A stretch of DNA of 60,302 nucleotides from Pseudomonadota bacterium (GCA_021325655.1 JAJPGT010000111.1:1-60302); one strand, 5' to 3'. Positions 16,887-25,983 are shown, counted from the stretch's first letter. The notes: generated from the sequence alone by a model not told the origin. Program-made: numbers and translations.

Positions 16887-17201
16887 TTAGCGCTCGGCGA
16901 CGAACACCATGTCATCACGCACCGCCACCCGCCGGTCGCTCGGAAGCTGCTCGGCACGCTTCAGCGCCTCGCTGACCGGAACTCGCTCACGGTTCCAGCT
17001 CACGCTGGCCAGCAGCGGATTGCCGAGCGCGCGCAAGTGGTCGACCAGGCCCTGGCGTGTTACCAGGGCAAAGGGCCGCTCCGAGGCTGCGGGGCGGGCG
17101 TGCGCCCGGCTACGGTCGGCCCGGGTCCAGGCGCGGTTGGAACGGAGGAAGATGATCGCTGCCGGCACCGGCGCCGGGCAGGAGAGGGATGGCTGGCTCA
17201 T
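16887..17201 (-). CDS. Small protein of unknown function
   Basis: This 104-residue frame runs from an ATG at 17201 to a TAA. Its third positions are overwhelmingly G or C, as in neighbouring real genes, and the C-terminal 65 residues (ERPFALVTRQGLVDHLRALG, then NPLLASVSWN and VRDDMVFVAER) read like a folded soluble domain. Only a weak GGAGA site precedes the ATG. I recognise no family. Overlapping frames on the plus strand look less protein-like, but a non-coding region is still possible. Confidence 0.5.
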   Translation of the reverse strand: MSQPSLSCPAPVPAAIIFLRSNRAWTRADRSRAHARPAASERPFALVTRQGLVDHLRALGNPLLASVSWNRERVPVSEALKRAEQLPSDRRVAVRDDMVFVAER

Positions 17202-17343
17202 GGATACCGTCTCCGGGGCGGCGAGACACTCGGCCGCTCCTCGCTGATTCTGAAGATTAGCCTGTGCCAGTTGACCGCGTATTAGCGCTGTGTAAAAACG
17301 TGGCGGAGATCACCGCGTCCGCCAGCCGCGCCGCGGGCCGTGC

Positions 17344-17349
17344 TATCGT
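17344..17349 (+). promoter_or_regulatory. Extended -10 box of a leaderless promoter
   Basis: TGC followed by TATCGT, then exactly six bases, then the GTG at 17356. Transcription would start on the first base of the start codon. There is no Shine-Dalgarno. An alternative promoter, TTGACC (17271-17276) with TAAAAA (17293-17298), lies further upstream. Confidence 0.42.
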
Positions 17350-17355
17350 GCGCCT

Positions 17356-18777
17356 GTGCATTCGACCGGGTTTACCACGCCATCATCGGCGCCCCAGGTC
17401 CGGGAGACGCCCGACGACGCGGAGTCCGGGTTGTGGCGCGTCGAGATGGTGCTGGGGGCCTGCCTGGCGCTGTACGCGCTGGCCCCAGCCCTTTCCCTCA
17501 GTCTGGTGGGAGCCTGGGCCTTCTTCCTTCTCGCCATCTGGCGCCCCCGCGCCGCGCTGGTCCTGGTGCCGGCGACGCTACCCCTGTACCTGCTCCCACG
17601 CGCGCTCGGGAGCCTGGAAATCTCGCTGCCCGAGACGACGTTGCTTCTCAGCGCAGCGGCGATCGGCACCCGGCTGCTGGCGGACCGCCTGCGTGGAGCG
17701 GCGCCCGTGCTGCGCCTTCGGCCGACGCCGTTCGATGGCCCGGCTGCCCTCTTCCTCGCCGCGGCGCTGCTCTCGCTGCTCGTCACCCAGTACGTGCGGC
17801 TGTCCCTGCGCGAGCTGCGCACCGTGATTCTGGAGCCGCTGCTGTTCTTCTATCTGGCGGCCTGGCTCGCGCCCCAACCCAGGCAGGCGCGGCGGCTGGT
17901 GGAGGGCCTGCTCATCGGCGCGGCCGGCGCGGCGCTGCTCGGGCTGGGACAGTACGCGCTGAACGTTGGCACCACCGAGATCGAGGGCGTGCGGCGGGTG
18001 AGCGCGCTGTACCAGTCGCCGAACAACCTGGCGCTCCTGCTTGGCCGGGCGCTGCCGTTCGCGCTCGCCGGCGCGCTGCTGCTCGGCGGCTGGCGGCGGC
18101 TGGGGTATGGCGCCGCGTTCGTCGCGCTGGCGCTGGCCGACGCCGTGACCTTCTCGGTGGGCGGCTGGCTGGGCGCCGCGGCCGGATTGGCTGTGGTGCT
18201 ACTCGGCCTGGGCCGCCGGGCGCTGCTCTGGGGGGCGCTGGCAGCGGCGGGTGGGCTGCTGGCGGCAGTGCCGCTGCTACAGGTGGAGCGGGTGGTCTCG
18301 CACCTGAACGCCACGGGGGCGAGCACCACGTTCGTCCGGCTGCAGCTCTGGCAGGCGTCGCTGGCGATGCTGCGCGACCATCCGATCCTGGGCATCGGTC
18401 TGGACAACTTCCTGTACCTGTACCGCCAGGAGTACCTGCCACCGGGCGCCAGCGCCGAGCCGAACCTCTCGCACCCGCACAACCTGGTGCTGCACTTCTG
18501 GCTCGCGCTGGGGCTGCCGGGGCTTGCCGCGTTCCTCTGGCTGCTCTGGACATTCGTCCGCTGCGCTTGGCGGCGGGCCACGGCCAGCCTGGAGCAGCGG
18601 CTGCTGGCGCTGGGAGCGCTGGGGAGTATGGCGGACTGCGTCGTCCACGGCCTGGGGGACAACTCGTACTTCCTGGTGGACCTGGCGTTTTGCTTCTGGC
18701 TCACGCTCGCGGCAGCGCACGCCGCGTCGCGCCAGGCAAGCGAGCAGGAGGTGCAGGAGCACGGACCGGCGCCGTAG
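17356..18777 (+). CDS. O-antigen ligase/polymerase-like membrane protein (Wzy/WaaL type)
   Basis: This 473-residue polytopic membrane protein has about eleven or twelve hydrophobic segments and the family's periplasmic loop with the phrase HPILGIGLDNFLYLYRQEYL followed by SHPHNLVLHFWLALGLPG. The paired RLQLWQASLAMLRDHP and HPHN motifs are typical of the O-antigen ligase domain PF04932. It would polymerise or ligate lipid-linked oligosaccharide at the outer face of the membrane. It opens the polysaccharide locus, and a second related protein lies at 19822. The GTG start appears leaderless. Confidence 0.85.
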   Translation: MHSTGFTTPSSAPQVRETPDDAESGLWRVEMVLGACLALYALAPALSLSLVGAWAFFLLAIWRPRAALVLVPATLPLYLLPRALGSLEISLPETTLLLSAAAIGTRLLADRLRGAAPVLRLRPTPFDGPAALFLAAALLSLLVTQYVRLSLRELRTVILEPLLFFYLAAWLAPQPRQARRLVEGLLIGAAGAALLGLGQYALNVGTTEIEGVRRVSALYQSPNNLALLLGRALPFALAGALLLGGWRRLGYGAAFVALALADAVTFSVGGWLGAAAGLAVVLLGLGRRALLWGALAAAGGLLAAVPLLQVERVVSHLNATGASTTFVRLQLWQASLAMLRDHPILGIGLDNFLYLYRQEYLPPGASAEPNLSHPHNLVLHFWLALGLPGLAAFLWLLWTFVRCAWRRATASLEQRLLALGALGSMADCVVHGLGDNSYFLVDLAFCFWLTLAAAHAASRQASEQEVQEHGPAP

Positions 18778-18808
18778 CTCCGCCTCCCTCTCGCCGGTCA
18801 CGGCCCCC

Positions 18809-18817
18809 TGGTAGAAT
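18809..18817 (+). promoter_or_regulatory. Extended -10 promoter element before the epimerase gene
   Basis: TGG directly followed by TAGAAT (18812-18817) matches an extended -10 element. The leader of about 45 bases contains a GC hairpin at 18828-18843 and then GGAGGGA just before the TTG start. Confidence 0.42.
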
Positions 18818-18867
18818 TTCCGCGCTCGTGCGCCCCGGCGCACCTGGAGAGGCGCTCGGAGGGAGTT

Positions 18868-19815
18868 TTGAAGGCACTGGTTACCGGTGGAGCCGGGTTC
18901 ATCGGCTCTCACCTGTGCGACCGCCTGCTCGAGCTTGGATGCGAGGTCGTCGCGGTCGACAACTTCATCACCGGCAGCCGGCGGAACCTGTCCCACTTGG
19001 CAGGCTGCCCACGCTTCCGGCTCCTGGAACAGGACGCCGCCGATCCGATCGACGAACCCTTCGACCTGGTGTTTCACCTCGCCAGCCCGGCCAGCCCGAA
19101 GGGGTATTACGACCACCCGATCGAGACGGCGCTGGCCAATTCGCTCGGCACCCATCGTGCGCTGGAGATCGCTGACCGCTGGGGCGCGAAGCTGCTCCTC
19201 GCGTCGACCTCGGAGGCCTACGGTGATCCGCTGGAGCATCCGCAGCGGGAAACCCACTGGGGCAACGTGAACCCGATCGGCCCGCGCTCGTGCTACGACG
19301 AGTCCAAGCGCTTCGCCGAGGCGTTGACCATGGCCTATGTCCGGGCTCGCGGACTGGATGCGCGGATCGTGCGCATCTTCAACACCTACGGCCCGCGGAT
19401 GGACCCGGAAGATGGGCGGATGCTGCCGAACTTCATTACCTGGGGGCTGCGGGGCCGGCCGCTGGTAATCTACGGCGATGGCTCGTACACGCGCAGCCTG
19501 TGCTACGTCAGCGATCTGGTCCATGGGCTGGAGCTGGCGATGTTCTGTGATAACACCGTGGGCGAAGTCTTCAACCTCGGCAATCCCGAGGAGCACACGG
19601 TGCTGGAGTATGCTGAGATGGTCCGGGCACTCTGTGGCCCGCAGGTCGAGATCCGCTTCGAGCCGGCGCGCGAGGACGATCCAACCCGGCGCCGGCCCGA
19701 CATCACCAAGGCGCGGCGGGTGCTGGGCTGGGAGCCGCGGGTGTCGCTGGCCGAGGGGATGCTGCTGACCGTCCAGTGGTTTCGGGAGGCGCTGGCAGCC
19801 GCCCAGCGGGGGTAA
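18868..19815 (+). CDS. NAD-dependent sugar-nucleotide epimerase/dehydratase, UDP-glucuronate decarboxylase-like
   Basis: This 315-residue extended short-chain dehydrogenase has the Rossmann motif TGGAGFIGSHL (Gly7, Gly10, Gly13), a TSE triad element at residues 114-116 and the catalytic Tyr143-x3-Lys147 in CYDESKRFAE. NPIGPRSCYDESKR and FNTYGPRMDPEDGRMLPNF are hallmarks of UDP-xylose synthase-type enzymes, which turn UDP-glucuronate into UDP-xylose; UDP-glucose 4-epimerase-like activity is less likely. It starts at TTG with GGAGGGA upstream. It probably supplies an activated sugar to the glycosyltransferases that follow. Confidence 0.87.
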   Translation: MKALVTGGAGFIGSHLCDRLLELGCEVVAVDNFITGSRRNLSHLAGCPRFRLLEQDAADPIDEPFDLVFHLASPASPKGYYDHPIETALANSLGTHRALEIADRWGAKLLLASTSEAYGDPLEHPQRETHWGNVNPIGPRSCYDESKRFAEALTMAYVRARGLDARIVRIFNTYGPRMDPEDGRMLPNFITWGLRGRPLVIYGDGSYTRSLCYVSDLVHGLELAMFCDNTVGEVFNLGNPEEHTVLEYAEMVRALCGPQVEIRFEPAREDDPTRRRPDITKARRVLGWEPRVSLAEGMLLTVQWFREALAAAQRG

Positions 19816-19821
19816 TCGTCG

Positions 19822-21264
19822 GTGAGCTTCGCCCTGGTGGGGCGCGTTCCGCCCATCGTGGAGCGCTGGCGCCCCGCCCGCGTCCCTCTCTGGGCCATCC
19901 CGGCCGCGCTCGCGCTCAGCCTCCTGGCCGGCGCGCTCCCGCTCCAGCAGGCGGTGACCCTGCCAGTGGTGGCCGGGCTGGCCGTGCTCAGCTTCGTCCA
20001 GCCACTGGCCACGCTGGCGCTGCTGGTCATCGCCATCCCCATGTCCTCGCTGGCCGGTGTGACCTTCGGCGATCTGACGCTCGCCGCCACCGAGCCGCTG
20101 GCGGCGCTGCTGGGGCTCGGCTGGCTGCTGCCGGCGGCGCTCCGCCGCGAGATACGGCTGGAGGGCGGGGCGCTGCTGCCGCCGCTATTCGCGGTATCCG
20201 GGGCGATGCTCGCCTCGGCCGTTGGCGCAATCGAGCTCGGCGCGGCGGCGAACGAGATCATCAAGTGGGCCGAGCTGCTGGTAGTGTTCCTGTACGTCGC
20301 CAGCTCGGTGCGACGCTCGGGGCAGGTGTTCGCGCTGCTGGCCGCCCTGTTCCTGGCCGGGGTCGCCGAGGCCGCCGTGGGGCTGTTCCAGTTTGCCACC
20401 GGGGCCGGTCCGTCGTTCTTCGCCATCGGCAGCTTTTTGCGCGCCTACGGCACGTTCGGCCAGCCCAATCCCTTCGCCGGCTACTTGGGCACCACGCTCC
20501 CGCTGGCCGTGGCACTGCTGCTCCTGGGCCGGCCCCAGGTGCCGCGCTGGCTCTGGCTGCTTGCGCTCGGCACGGCCGGCCTCACCGGGGCGGCGATCCT
20601 GGCCAGCCTGTCGCGCGGCACCTGGCTGAGCGTGGCCGGGGCGCTCACCCTCATGCTGCTCATCTGGGACGCGCGAACCCGCCGCCTGATACTCCCGGCC
20701 GCCCTCGGGCTGGCCGGCCTCGGGCTCCTGGCGGCGCTCGGCGCGCTCCCAAGCGAGATCACCGAGCGGCTGGGGGTGATCCTGGACTACTTCGGCGTGT
20801 TCGATGTCCGCACCGTGGACCTCACCCCGGAGAACTTCGCCGTCGTCGAGCGGATGGCGCACTGGCAGGCGGCCTGGTACATGTTCCTCGAGCACCCGCT
20901 GCTCGGCGTGGGCATTGGCAACTACGCCGCCGCCTACCCGGACTACTTCCTCCCTGGCTGGCCCGATCCGCTCGGACACGCGCACAACTACTTCCTGAAC
21001 ACAGCGGCCGAGATGGGTATCATCGGCCTGATTACGCTACTCTGGATGCTCGTGGCCGCCTACGTGCTCGTGGCTACCGGCATTGCCCGAGCACATGGCC
21101 AGCGGGAACGAGCATTGCTGGTGGGCGTGCTGGGAAGCCTGGTGGTCTTTACTATCTTCAGCGGGTTCGACGACCTGCTGGTGCACGGCATCGGAATGCA
21201 GCTCGGGCTCTTACTCGGGCTGGCATACGTGGCCAAGCACGGATTGGATGACACGGTTGGCTGA
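19822..21264 (+). CDS. Second O-antigen ligase/polymerase-like membrane protein
   Basis: This 480-residue membrane protein has around eleven hydrophobic segments and the O-antigen ligase loop: RMAHWQAAWYMFLEHPLLGV, then GIGNYAAAYPDYFLPGW and GHAHNYFLNTAAEMG. It starts at GTG, six bases after the epimerase stop, with GGGGGT upstream, so it is in the same operon. Having two such proteins in one locus suggests one acts as polymerase and the other as ligase, or that two glycans are made. They share only family-level resemblance by eye. Confidence 0.86.
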   Translation: MSFALVGRVPPIVERWRPARVPLWAIPAALALSLLAGALPLQQAVTLPVVAGLAVLSFVQPLATLALLVIAIPMSSLAGVTFGDLTLAATEPLAALLGLGWLLPAALRREIRLEGGALLPPLFAVSGAMLASAVGAIELGAAANEIIKWAELLVVFLYVASSVRRSGQVFALLAALFLAGVAEAAVGLFQFATGAGPSFFAIGSFLRAYGTFGQPNPFAGYLGTTLPLAVALLLLGRPQVPRWLWLLALGTAGLTGAAILASLSRGTWLSVAGALTLMLLIWDARTRRLILPAALGLAGLGLLAALGALPSEITERLGVILDYFGVFDVRTVDLTPENFAVVERMAHWQAAWYMFLEHPLLGVGIGNYAAAYPDYFLPGWPDPLGHAHNYFLNTAAEMGIIGLITLLWMLVAAYVLVATGIARAHGQRERALLVGVLGSLVVFTIFSGFDDLLVHGIGMQLGLLLGLAYVAKHGLDDTVG

Positions 21265-22414
21265 TCTGGACATCCCTCTGCGCGACACTCCCCCGGTGGT
21301 CGTTGTGGACGTCGAGCCGCCCTCGCTCGCGAAGCGGGTCCTCAACGTCCGCACGCTGCTGTCGTTCGCCTTCGGCATCGCTCTGGCGCTGTTCGTCCTG
21401 CGCCGGATGAGTGGGGAGCTGGGCGACATCGTAGAGCAGCTCGCATCGGCAAACCCGCTGCTGTACCTGGTCGCCTTCGCGGTGTACTATCTGACGTTCC
21501 CGGTGCGGGCGCTGCGCTGGCGGGTGCTGCTGCGCGCGGTGGGCTACAGCCAGGATGAGGGTGTGGCGCTGCCCGGGATCCCCGGGCTGTCGCTGATCAT
21601 GCTCCTATCCTGGTTCGCCAACTGCGTCGTGCCGGCGAAGCTGGGCGATGCCTACCGCGGCTACCTGCTCAAAGAAGAGGCCAGAGTCTCCTTTAGCAAG
21701 ACAATGGGGACGATCCTGGCGGAGCGGATCATTGATACGCTGCTGCTGTTTGCGCTGATGGCGCTCGCCGCGGCCCTCACCTTCCATGGTGCGCTGCCGC
21801 CGATTGTTCAGCTTGGGATCGAGCTCGGCGCGGTCCTGGTAGTGCTGGTAGTGGCCGGGCTGTTGATCGCGCACCGCTTCGGGCACCACGTCCACGCCCG
21901 CCTGCCCGATCGCATCCGCCACCACTACGCACGTCTGGAGGAGGGCACCCTCCGCTCCTTCAGCCTGCGGGCGCTGCCTCTGGTGCTGCTGTACTCACTG
22001 CTGGTGTGGGCGGTGGAGGCTGGGCGGGTCTACTTCGTCACCCTGGCGCTGGGCCTCGCCCAGCTCCCTCTGGCGGTGGTGCTGTTCGTCGCCCTGGCCG
22101 GGGCGCTGCTCACCACCCTGCCGCTCACCCCGGCCGGCCTGGGCTTCGTGGAAAGCGGGATCGCGGGGGTGCTGATCCTGGTGGAGAGCCTGGGCATCAC
22201 CCACGGGGTGAGCAACGACACGGCGACCGCGGTGGCGATCCTGGACCGCTCGATCAGCTACTGGAGCTTGATCGTGGTCGGCGTGATCGGCTATGTGCTC
22301 AACCAGCGGTTCGGGCAGCGGCGCGCCGAACACCGCAGCAGATCGGCAGGCACGGGTTACAGCGAGGCGATCCCGCTGGAGCGGGCGCGGACGAAGCGTG
22401 CGGATTGCGATTGA
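21248..22414 (+). CDS. Flippase-like / lysylphosphatidylglycerol synthase-type membrane protein
   Basis: This 388-residue protein has about eight membrane segments and the pattern of the LPG synthase transmembrane domain (UPF0104, AglD/MprF membrane part): SLIMLLSWFANCVVPAKLGD, YRGYLLKEE, TILAERIIDTLLLF and LPLTPAGLGFVESG. It lacks the soluble aminoacyl-transferase domain of MprF, so a role in moving or modifying lipid-linked glycans is more likely. The ATG at 21248 overlaps the preceding gene by 17 bases and its own end overlaps the next glycosyltransferase, so it is translated within the operon. Confidence 0.84.
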   Translation: MTRLADLDIPLRDTPPVVVVDVEPPSLAKRVLNVRTLLSFAFGIALALFVLRRMSGELGDIVEQLASANPLLYLVAFAVYYLTFPVRALRWRVLLRAVGYSQDEGVALPGIPGLSLIMLLSWFANCVVPAKLGDAYRGYLLKEEARVSFSKTMGTILAERIIDTLLLFALMALAAALTFHGALPPIVQLGIELGAVLVVLVVAGLLIAHRFGHHVHARLPDRIRHHYARLEEGTLRSFSLRALPLVLLYSLLVWAVEAGRVYFVTLALGLAQLPLAVVLFVALAGALLTTLPLTPAGLGFVESGIAGVLILVESLGITHGVSNDTATAVAILDRSISYWSLIVVGVIGYVLNQRFGQRRAEHRSRSAGTGYSEAIPLERARTKRADCD

Positions 22415-23537
22415 CTACACCGCCGCCGTAAACCAGACGGCCGGCATCGGCCGCTTCGTCCGCAGCCTCGTCGGCGCGGTGGCCGAGATCGATACCACCA
22501 ATAGCTACCTGCTGGTGCACGCCCGGCCTGCTCCCGAGCGCGTACCTCGGTATCCCAAGGCACCCAATTTCGCCCATCGCCAGCTCCGCTTCAGCGAGCG
22601 GACGATGACGGTGCTCTGGCAGCGACTTCGCTTCCCGATCGCCGCCGAGTGGCTCACCGGCCCGGTGGATCTGTTTCACTCGCCCGACTTCGTGCTGCCA
22701 CCCCTGCGACAGGCGCGCGGAGTGCTGACCGTGCACGACCTGGCGTTTCTGCTGTTCCCCGAGTGCGCCGATGACAAGCTCCGTGCCTACCTGGAGAGCG
22801 CGGTGCCCCGCTCGGTGCAGCGTGCCGACTTTATCGTGACCGACTCGGAGAACACGAAGAACGACGTGGTCTGCCTGCTCGGAGCGCGTCCCGAGCGGGT
22901 GGAGGTGGTCCCCGGGGGCGTCGACCCCGCCTTCCATCCAGAGACTGATCCGGAGCGCCTCCGCCAGCTCCGCGAGCACCTCGGGGTTGGCGAGACACCC
23001 TTCATCCTGTTCGTCGGGGTGATCGAGCCGCGCAAGAACCTCAACCGGCTCATGGATGCCTTCGCCATCTTCAAGGCGCGTCGCCGGCTGCCGCACAAAC
23101 TCGTCCTGGTCGGCCGCCGGGGCTGGCTCTGGGAAGGGATCGTCAGCCATGCAGAGAGCTCGCCGGTTGCCGGCGACATCCTGTTCGCCGGCTACGTCCC
23201 TGAGGAGCAGCTTTCGGCGCTGTACACCGCGGCCGACGTGTTCGTATTCCCCTCGCTCTACGAAGGATTCGGGCTGCCGCCGCTGGAGGCGATGGCGTGC
23301 GGCACCCCGGTGCTCGCCTCCAAGGCGGCCTCGCTGCCAGAAGTGGTGGGTGACGCTGGATTGCTGGTCGATCCACACGAGCCGGAGCAGATGGCCGCGG
23401 CGCTGGAGCTGCTGGTGCTGGATGAGGGGCTGCGTGCTGATCTGCGGCGCAAGGGCCAGGAGCGCGCGGCCAGCTTCACCTGGCAAGCCGCGGCAACGAA
23501 GCTGCTGGCCGTCTATCGCCGCGTCGCGGCACACTGA
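22398..23537 (+). CDS. GT4-family glycosyltransferase
   Basis: This 379-residue GT-B enzyme begins VRIAIDYTAAVNQTAGIGRF and contains GVIEPRKNLNRLMDAF, then the donor-binding signature FPSLYEGFGLPPLEAMACG with the conserved E-x7-E arrangement and ALPEVVGDAGLLVDP-like ending (SLPEVVGDAGLLVDPHEP). Such enzymes use a sugar nucleotide to extend glycans at the cytoplasmic membrane face. The GTG start is inside the end of the flippase-like gene (17-base overlap). Donor and acceptor unknown. It resembles its neighbour at 23615 closely enough to suggest paralogy. Confidence 0.92.
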   Translation: MRIAIDYTAAVNQTAGIGRFVRSLVGAVAEIDTTNSYLLVHARPAPERVPRYPKAPNFAHRQLRFSERTMTVLWQRLRFPIAAEWLTGPVDLFHSPDFVLPPLRQARGVLTVHDLAFLLFPECADDKLRAYLESAVPRSVQRADFIVTDSENTKNDVVCLLGARPERVEVVPGGVDPAFHPETDPERLRQLREHLGVGETPFILFVGVIEPRKNLNRLMDAFAIFKARRRLPHKLVLVGRRGWLWEGIVSHAESSPVAGDILFAGYVPEEQLSALYTAADVFVFPSLYEGFGLPPLEAMACGTPVLASKAASLPEVVGDAGLLVDPHEPEQMAAALELLVLDEGLRADLRRKGQERAASFTWQAAATKLLAVYRRVAAH

Positions 23538-23580
23538 TCCCTTCGCACCTAGTTCCCCGCAACAACCGGCCGCGAGTCGA

Positions 23581-23586
23581 TAGAAT
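23581..23586 (+). promoter_or_regulatory. Candidate -10 box before the second GT4 gene
   Basis: TAGAAT matches consensus at five of six positions and would start transcription near 23593. Because the first in-frame ATG (23585) lies within this box, the next ATG at 23615 is the more likely start if the promoter is real. Confidence 0.33.
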
Positions 23587-23614
23587 GCCGCGGACAAACG
23601 CGGCGTACGTCGTC

Positions 23615-24796
23615 ATGGGCTCTCGACAGCGACCAGTGCGTATCGGGATCAACTCGTTCTTTCTCCAAAAGCCTGCCACCGGCACCGGCCAGTATCTCAT
23701 CAACCTCTTGAAGGGGCTGGATGAGGTAGACCGGGACAATGACTACGTCCTGCTCAGCCCGCGGCTGCGCCACGCGTATTCGGTGTACTGGCCGGAGCTG
23801 TCCGAACGGCGGTTCCAGAATGTGGAGGTGGCCACCAAGCTGGCGCGGGCGGGCGAAAACCTGGAGAAGCTGTGGTGGGAACAGGTGGGTTTGGTCCAGC
23901 TCGCTCGGAGCGAATCCGTCGACATCCTGCACTGCCCGTACTTCGCCGGCCCGATCGTCAGCCCGTTTCCCCGCGTCATCACTATCCACGACGTCATTCC
24001 CTATGTGCTTCCGGAGTATGCCTGGCGCAAGATCAGCCACCTGTACGTCTGGCTCGTCTCGCTGGCAGCGAAGCGGGCAGACGCGATCATCGCGGTCTCG
24101 GAGTGCTCCCGGCGCGACATCGAGCGGACGCTGCGCATTCCGGCGGAGCGGATCCATGTGATCCTGAACGCGGTGGACGAGAGCTTCAAGCCGCTCACCG
24201 ATTCCTGGCACCTCGCCGCGGTGCGCGAGCGCTACAGCATCGGCGAGCGGTACCTGCTGTACTTCGGCGGCTTCGACCTGCGCAAGAACGTCCCCCGCCT
24301 GATCCGCACCTACGCGGCGCTTCCCAGCGAGCTGCGCCAGGAGTACCAGCTCGTCATCGCCGGCCGGCTGCACCTGCTCGGCCACCCGCTGTATCCGGAC
24401 CCGCGGCCACTGGTGCGTGAACTGGGCCTGGAGGACCAGGTGGTGTTCACCGGCCAGATCCGCGAGCAGGATAAGGCGCCGCTGTATAGCGGCTGCACCA
24501 TCTTCGTGTTCCCCTCACTCTACGAGGGGTTCGGACTGCCGGTGCTGGAGGCGATGGCCTGCGGCGCGGCGGTGATCACCTCGAACGTCAGCGCGCTCCC
24601 GGAGGTGGTGGGCGATACAGGCGTGCTGGTGGACCCGAAGGACGACCGGGCGCTCACGGAGGCGATGGCGGCGCTGCTGGCGAACCCGGCGCGGCGGGCA
24701 GAGCTGGGCCGGCGGGCGCGGGAGCGCTCCCAGCAGTTCACCTGGCGCCAGGTAGCAGAAAAGACGCTCGCGGTGTACCGGGAGATCGCGCGGTGA
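23615..24796 (+). CDS. GT4-family glycosyltransferase
   Basis: This 393-residue GT-B enzyme begins with PVRIGINSFFLQKPATGTGQ and shows the acceptor-side loop ITIHDVIPYVLPEYAW, the hinge YFGGFDLRKNVPRLI and the donor motif FPSLYEGFGLPVLEAMACG followed by ALPEVVGDTGVLVDPKD. Starts at 23585, 23615 and 23636 (GTG) are possible; none has a clear ribosome binding site, and 23615 fits the TAGAAT box. It is very like the gene before it, suggesting duplication within the locus. Sugar specificity unknown. Confidence 0.9.
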   Translation: MGSRQRPVRIGINSFFLQKPATGTGQYLINLLKGLDEVDRDNDYVLLSPRLRHAYSVYWPELSERRFQNVEVATKLARAGENLEKLWWEQVGLVQLARSESVDILHCPYFAGPIVSPFPRVITIHDVIPYVLPEYAWRKISHLYVWLVSLAAKRADAIIAVSECSRRDIERTLRIPAERIHVILNAVDESFKPLTDSWHLAAVRERYSIGERYLLYFGGFDLRKNVPRLIRTYAALPSELRQEYQLVIAGRLHLLGHPLYPDPRPLVRELGLEDQVVFTGQIREQDKAPLYSGCTIFVFPSLYEGFGLPVLEAMACGAAVITSNVSALPEVVGDTGVLVDPKDDRALTEAMAALLANPARRAELGRRARERSQQFTWRQVAEKTLAVYREIAR

Positions 24797-24879
24797 CGCG
24801 AACGGTGGAGCGCCGCCCGCGGCCCCGGTGGGGCTGAGCCGGCGCCCCTGCCAGCGAGCGACTGCCTGCTGAGACTCCG

Positions 24880-25983
24880 ATGAAAGTGTTGATGGTTTCC
24901 AAGGCGCTGGTGGTGGGAGCATACCAGCGCAAGCTCGAGGAGATCGCGGCGCAGCCAGAGGTGCAGCTCACCTGCGTCGTGCCGCCGTCCTGGCGGTTGG
25001 AGGGGCGCGACCAGCCGCTCGAGCGGGCCTACCTGCGGGGCTACCGTCTGCGCGTCGAGCCGATCCGGTTCAACGGCAGCTTCCACCTGTTCTACTTCCC
25101 CACGCTCGGCCGGGTGCTCCGCGAGGAGCGCCCGGACCTGCTGCACGTCGACGAGGAGCCGTACAACCTGGCGACGTTCCTCGCCTTCCTGAGCGCCCGG
25201 CGCGGCGGTGCGGCGCCCATCTTCTTCACCTGGCAGAACCTGCTCCACCGCTACCCGCCCCCGTTCGTCTGGATGGAGCGCTGGGTGCTGCGCACCGCCC
25301 GCTACGCGTTGCTCGGCAACCAGGAAGCCGGCCGGGTACTGGCCGCGAAGGGGTATCGCGGCCCGAGCCGGGTGGTGCCCCAGTTCGGGGTGGATCCTCG
25401 GGTGTTTACCCCTGGGCCGGCCCGGGCGCGAGCACGGGTGATCGGCTACGTTGGGCGGCTGGTCGAAGAGAAGGGGGTAGGGGACCTGCTGGAGGCGGTG
25501 GCGGGGCTATCCGGCGATTGGGAGCTGCGGCTGGTCGGGAGTGGACCGCTCGCCGCGGCGATCCCGGCCCGGGCCACGGCGCTCGGCATCGGCCCCCGGG
25601 TGACGCTGGCCGGCGCGATCCCCTCCACACAGATGCCGGAGGCGTTGCGAGCGCTTGACTTGCTCGTGCTCCCCTCGCGCACTCGCCCGAACTGGAAGGA
25701 GCAGTTCGGGCGGGCGCTGGTGGAGGCGATGGCGTGCGGGGTGCCGGTTGTAGGGAGCAGCAGCGGTGAGATTCCTCACGTCATCGGCGACGCGGGCCTG
25801 GTGGTGCCCGAGGGAGACGTCCAAGCGCTGCGCCAGGCGCTGGGTCGCCTCTTGGAGGACGCGGACCTCCGCCGCGCCCTCGCCGCCGCCGGACGCCAGC
25901 GCGTGCTCGCGCACTTCACGCAGCAGCGCATCGCGCAGCAGACGGTCGAGGTCTACCGCGAGGTGGCAGGGGCGCGCGCCTGA
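24880..25983 (+). CDS. GT4-family glycosyltransferase
   Basis: This 367-residue GT-B glycosyltransferase is more distant from the two before it. It begins MKVLMVSKALVVGAYQRKLE and has DLLHVDEEPYNLATFLA, the domain hinge VIGYVGRLVEEKGVGDLLEA and the donor-binding region PSRTRPNWKEQFGRALVEA with MACGVPVVGSSSGEIPHVIG. The Glu of ESG-type motif is replaced by the EQFGRALVEAM form that is common in hopanoid- and exopolysaccharide-associated GT4 enzymes. It ends the polysaccharide locus and has no clear ribosome binding site. Confidence 0.9.
   Translation: MKVLMVSKALVVGAYQRKLEEIAAQPEVQLTCVVPPSWRLEGRDQPLERAYLRGYRLRVEPIRFNGSFHLFYFPTLGRVLREERPDLLHVDEEPYNLATFLAFLSARRGGAAPIFFTWQNLLHRYPPPFVWMERWVLRTARYALLGNQEAGRVLAAKGYRGPSRVVPQFGVDPRVFTPGPARARARVIGYVGRLVEEKGVGDLLEAVAGLSGDWELRLVGSGPLAAAIPARATALGIGPRVTLAGAIPSTQMPEALRALDLLVLPSRTRPNWKEQFGRALVEAMACGVPVVGSSSGEIPHVIGDAGLVVPEGDVQALRQALGRLLEDADLRRALAAAGRQRVLAHFTQQRIAQQTVEVYREVAGARA

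Noticed and set aside
17271..17298. TTGACC / TAAAAA promoter before the first O-antigen ligase-like gene
   Set aside because: Plausible, but the TGC-TATCGT box six bases from the GTG explains the missing ribosome binding site better. Both may be used.
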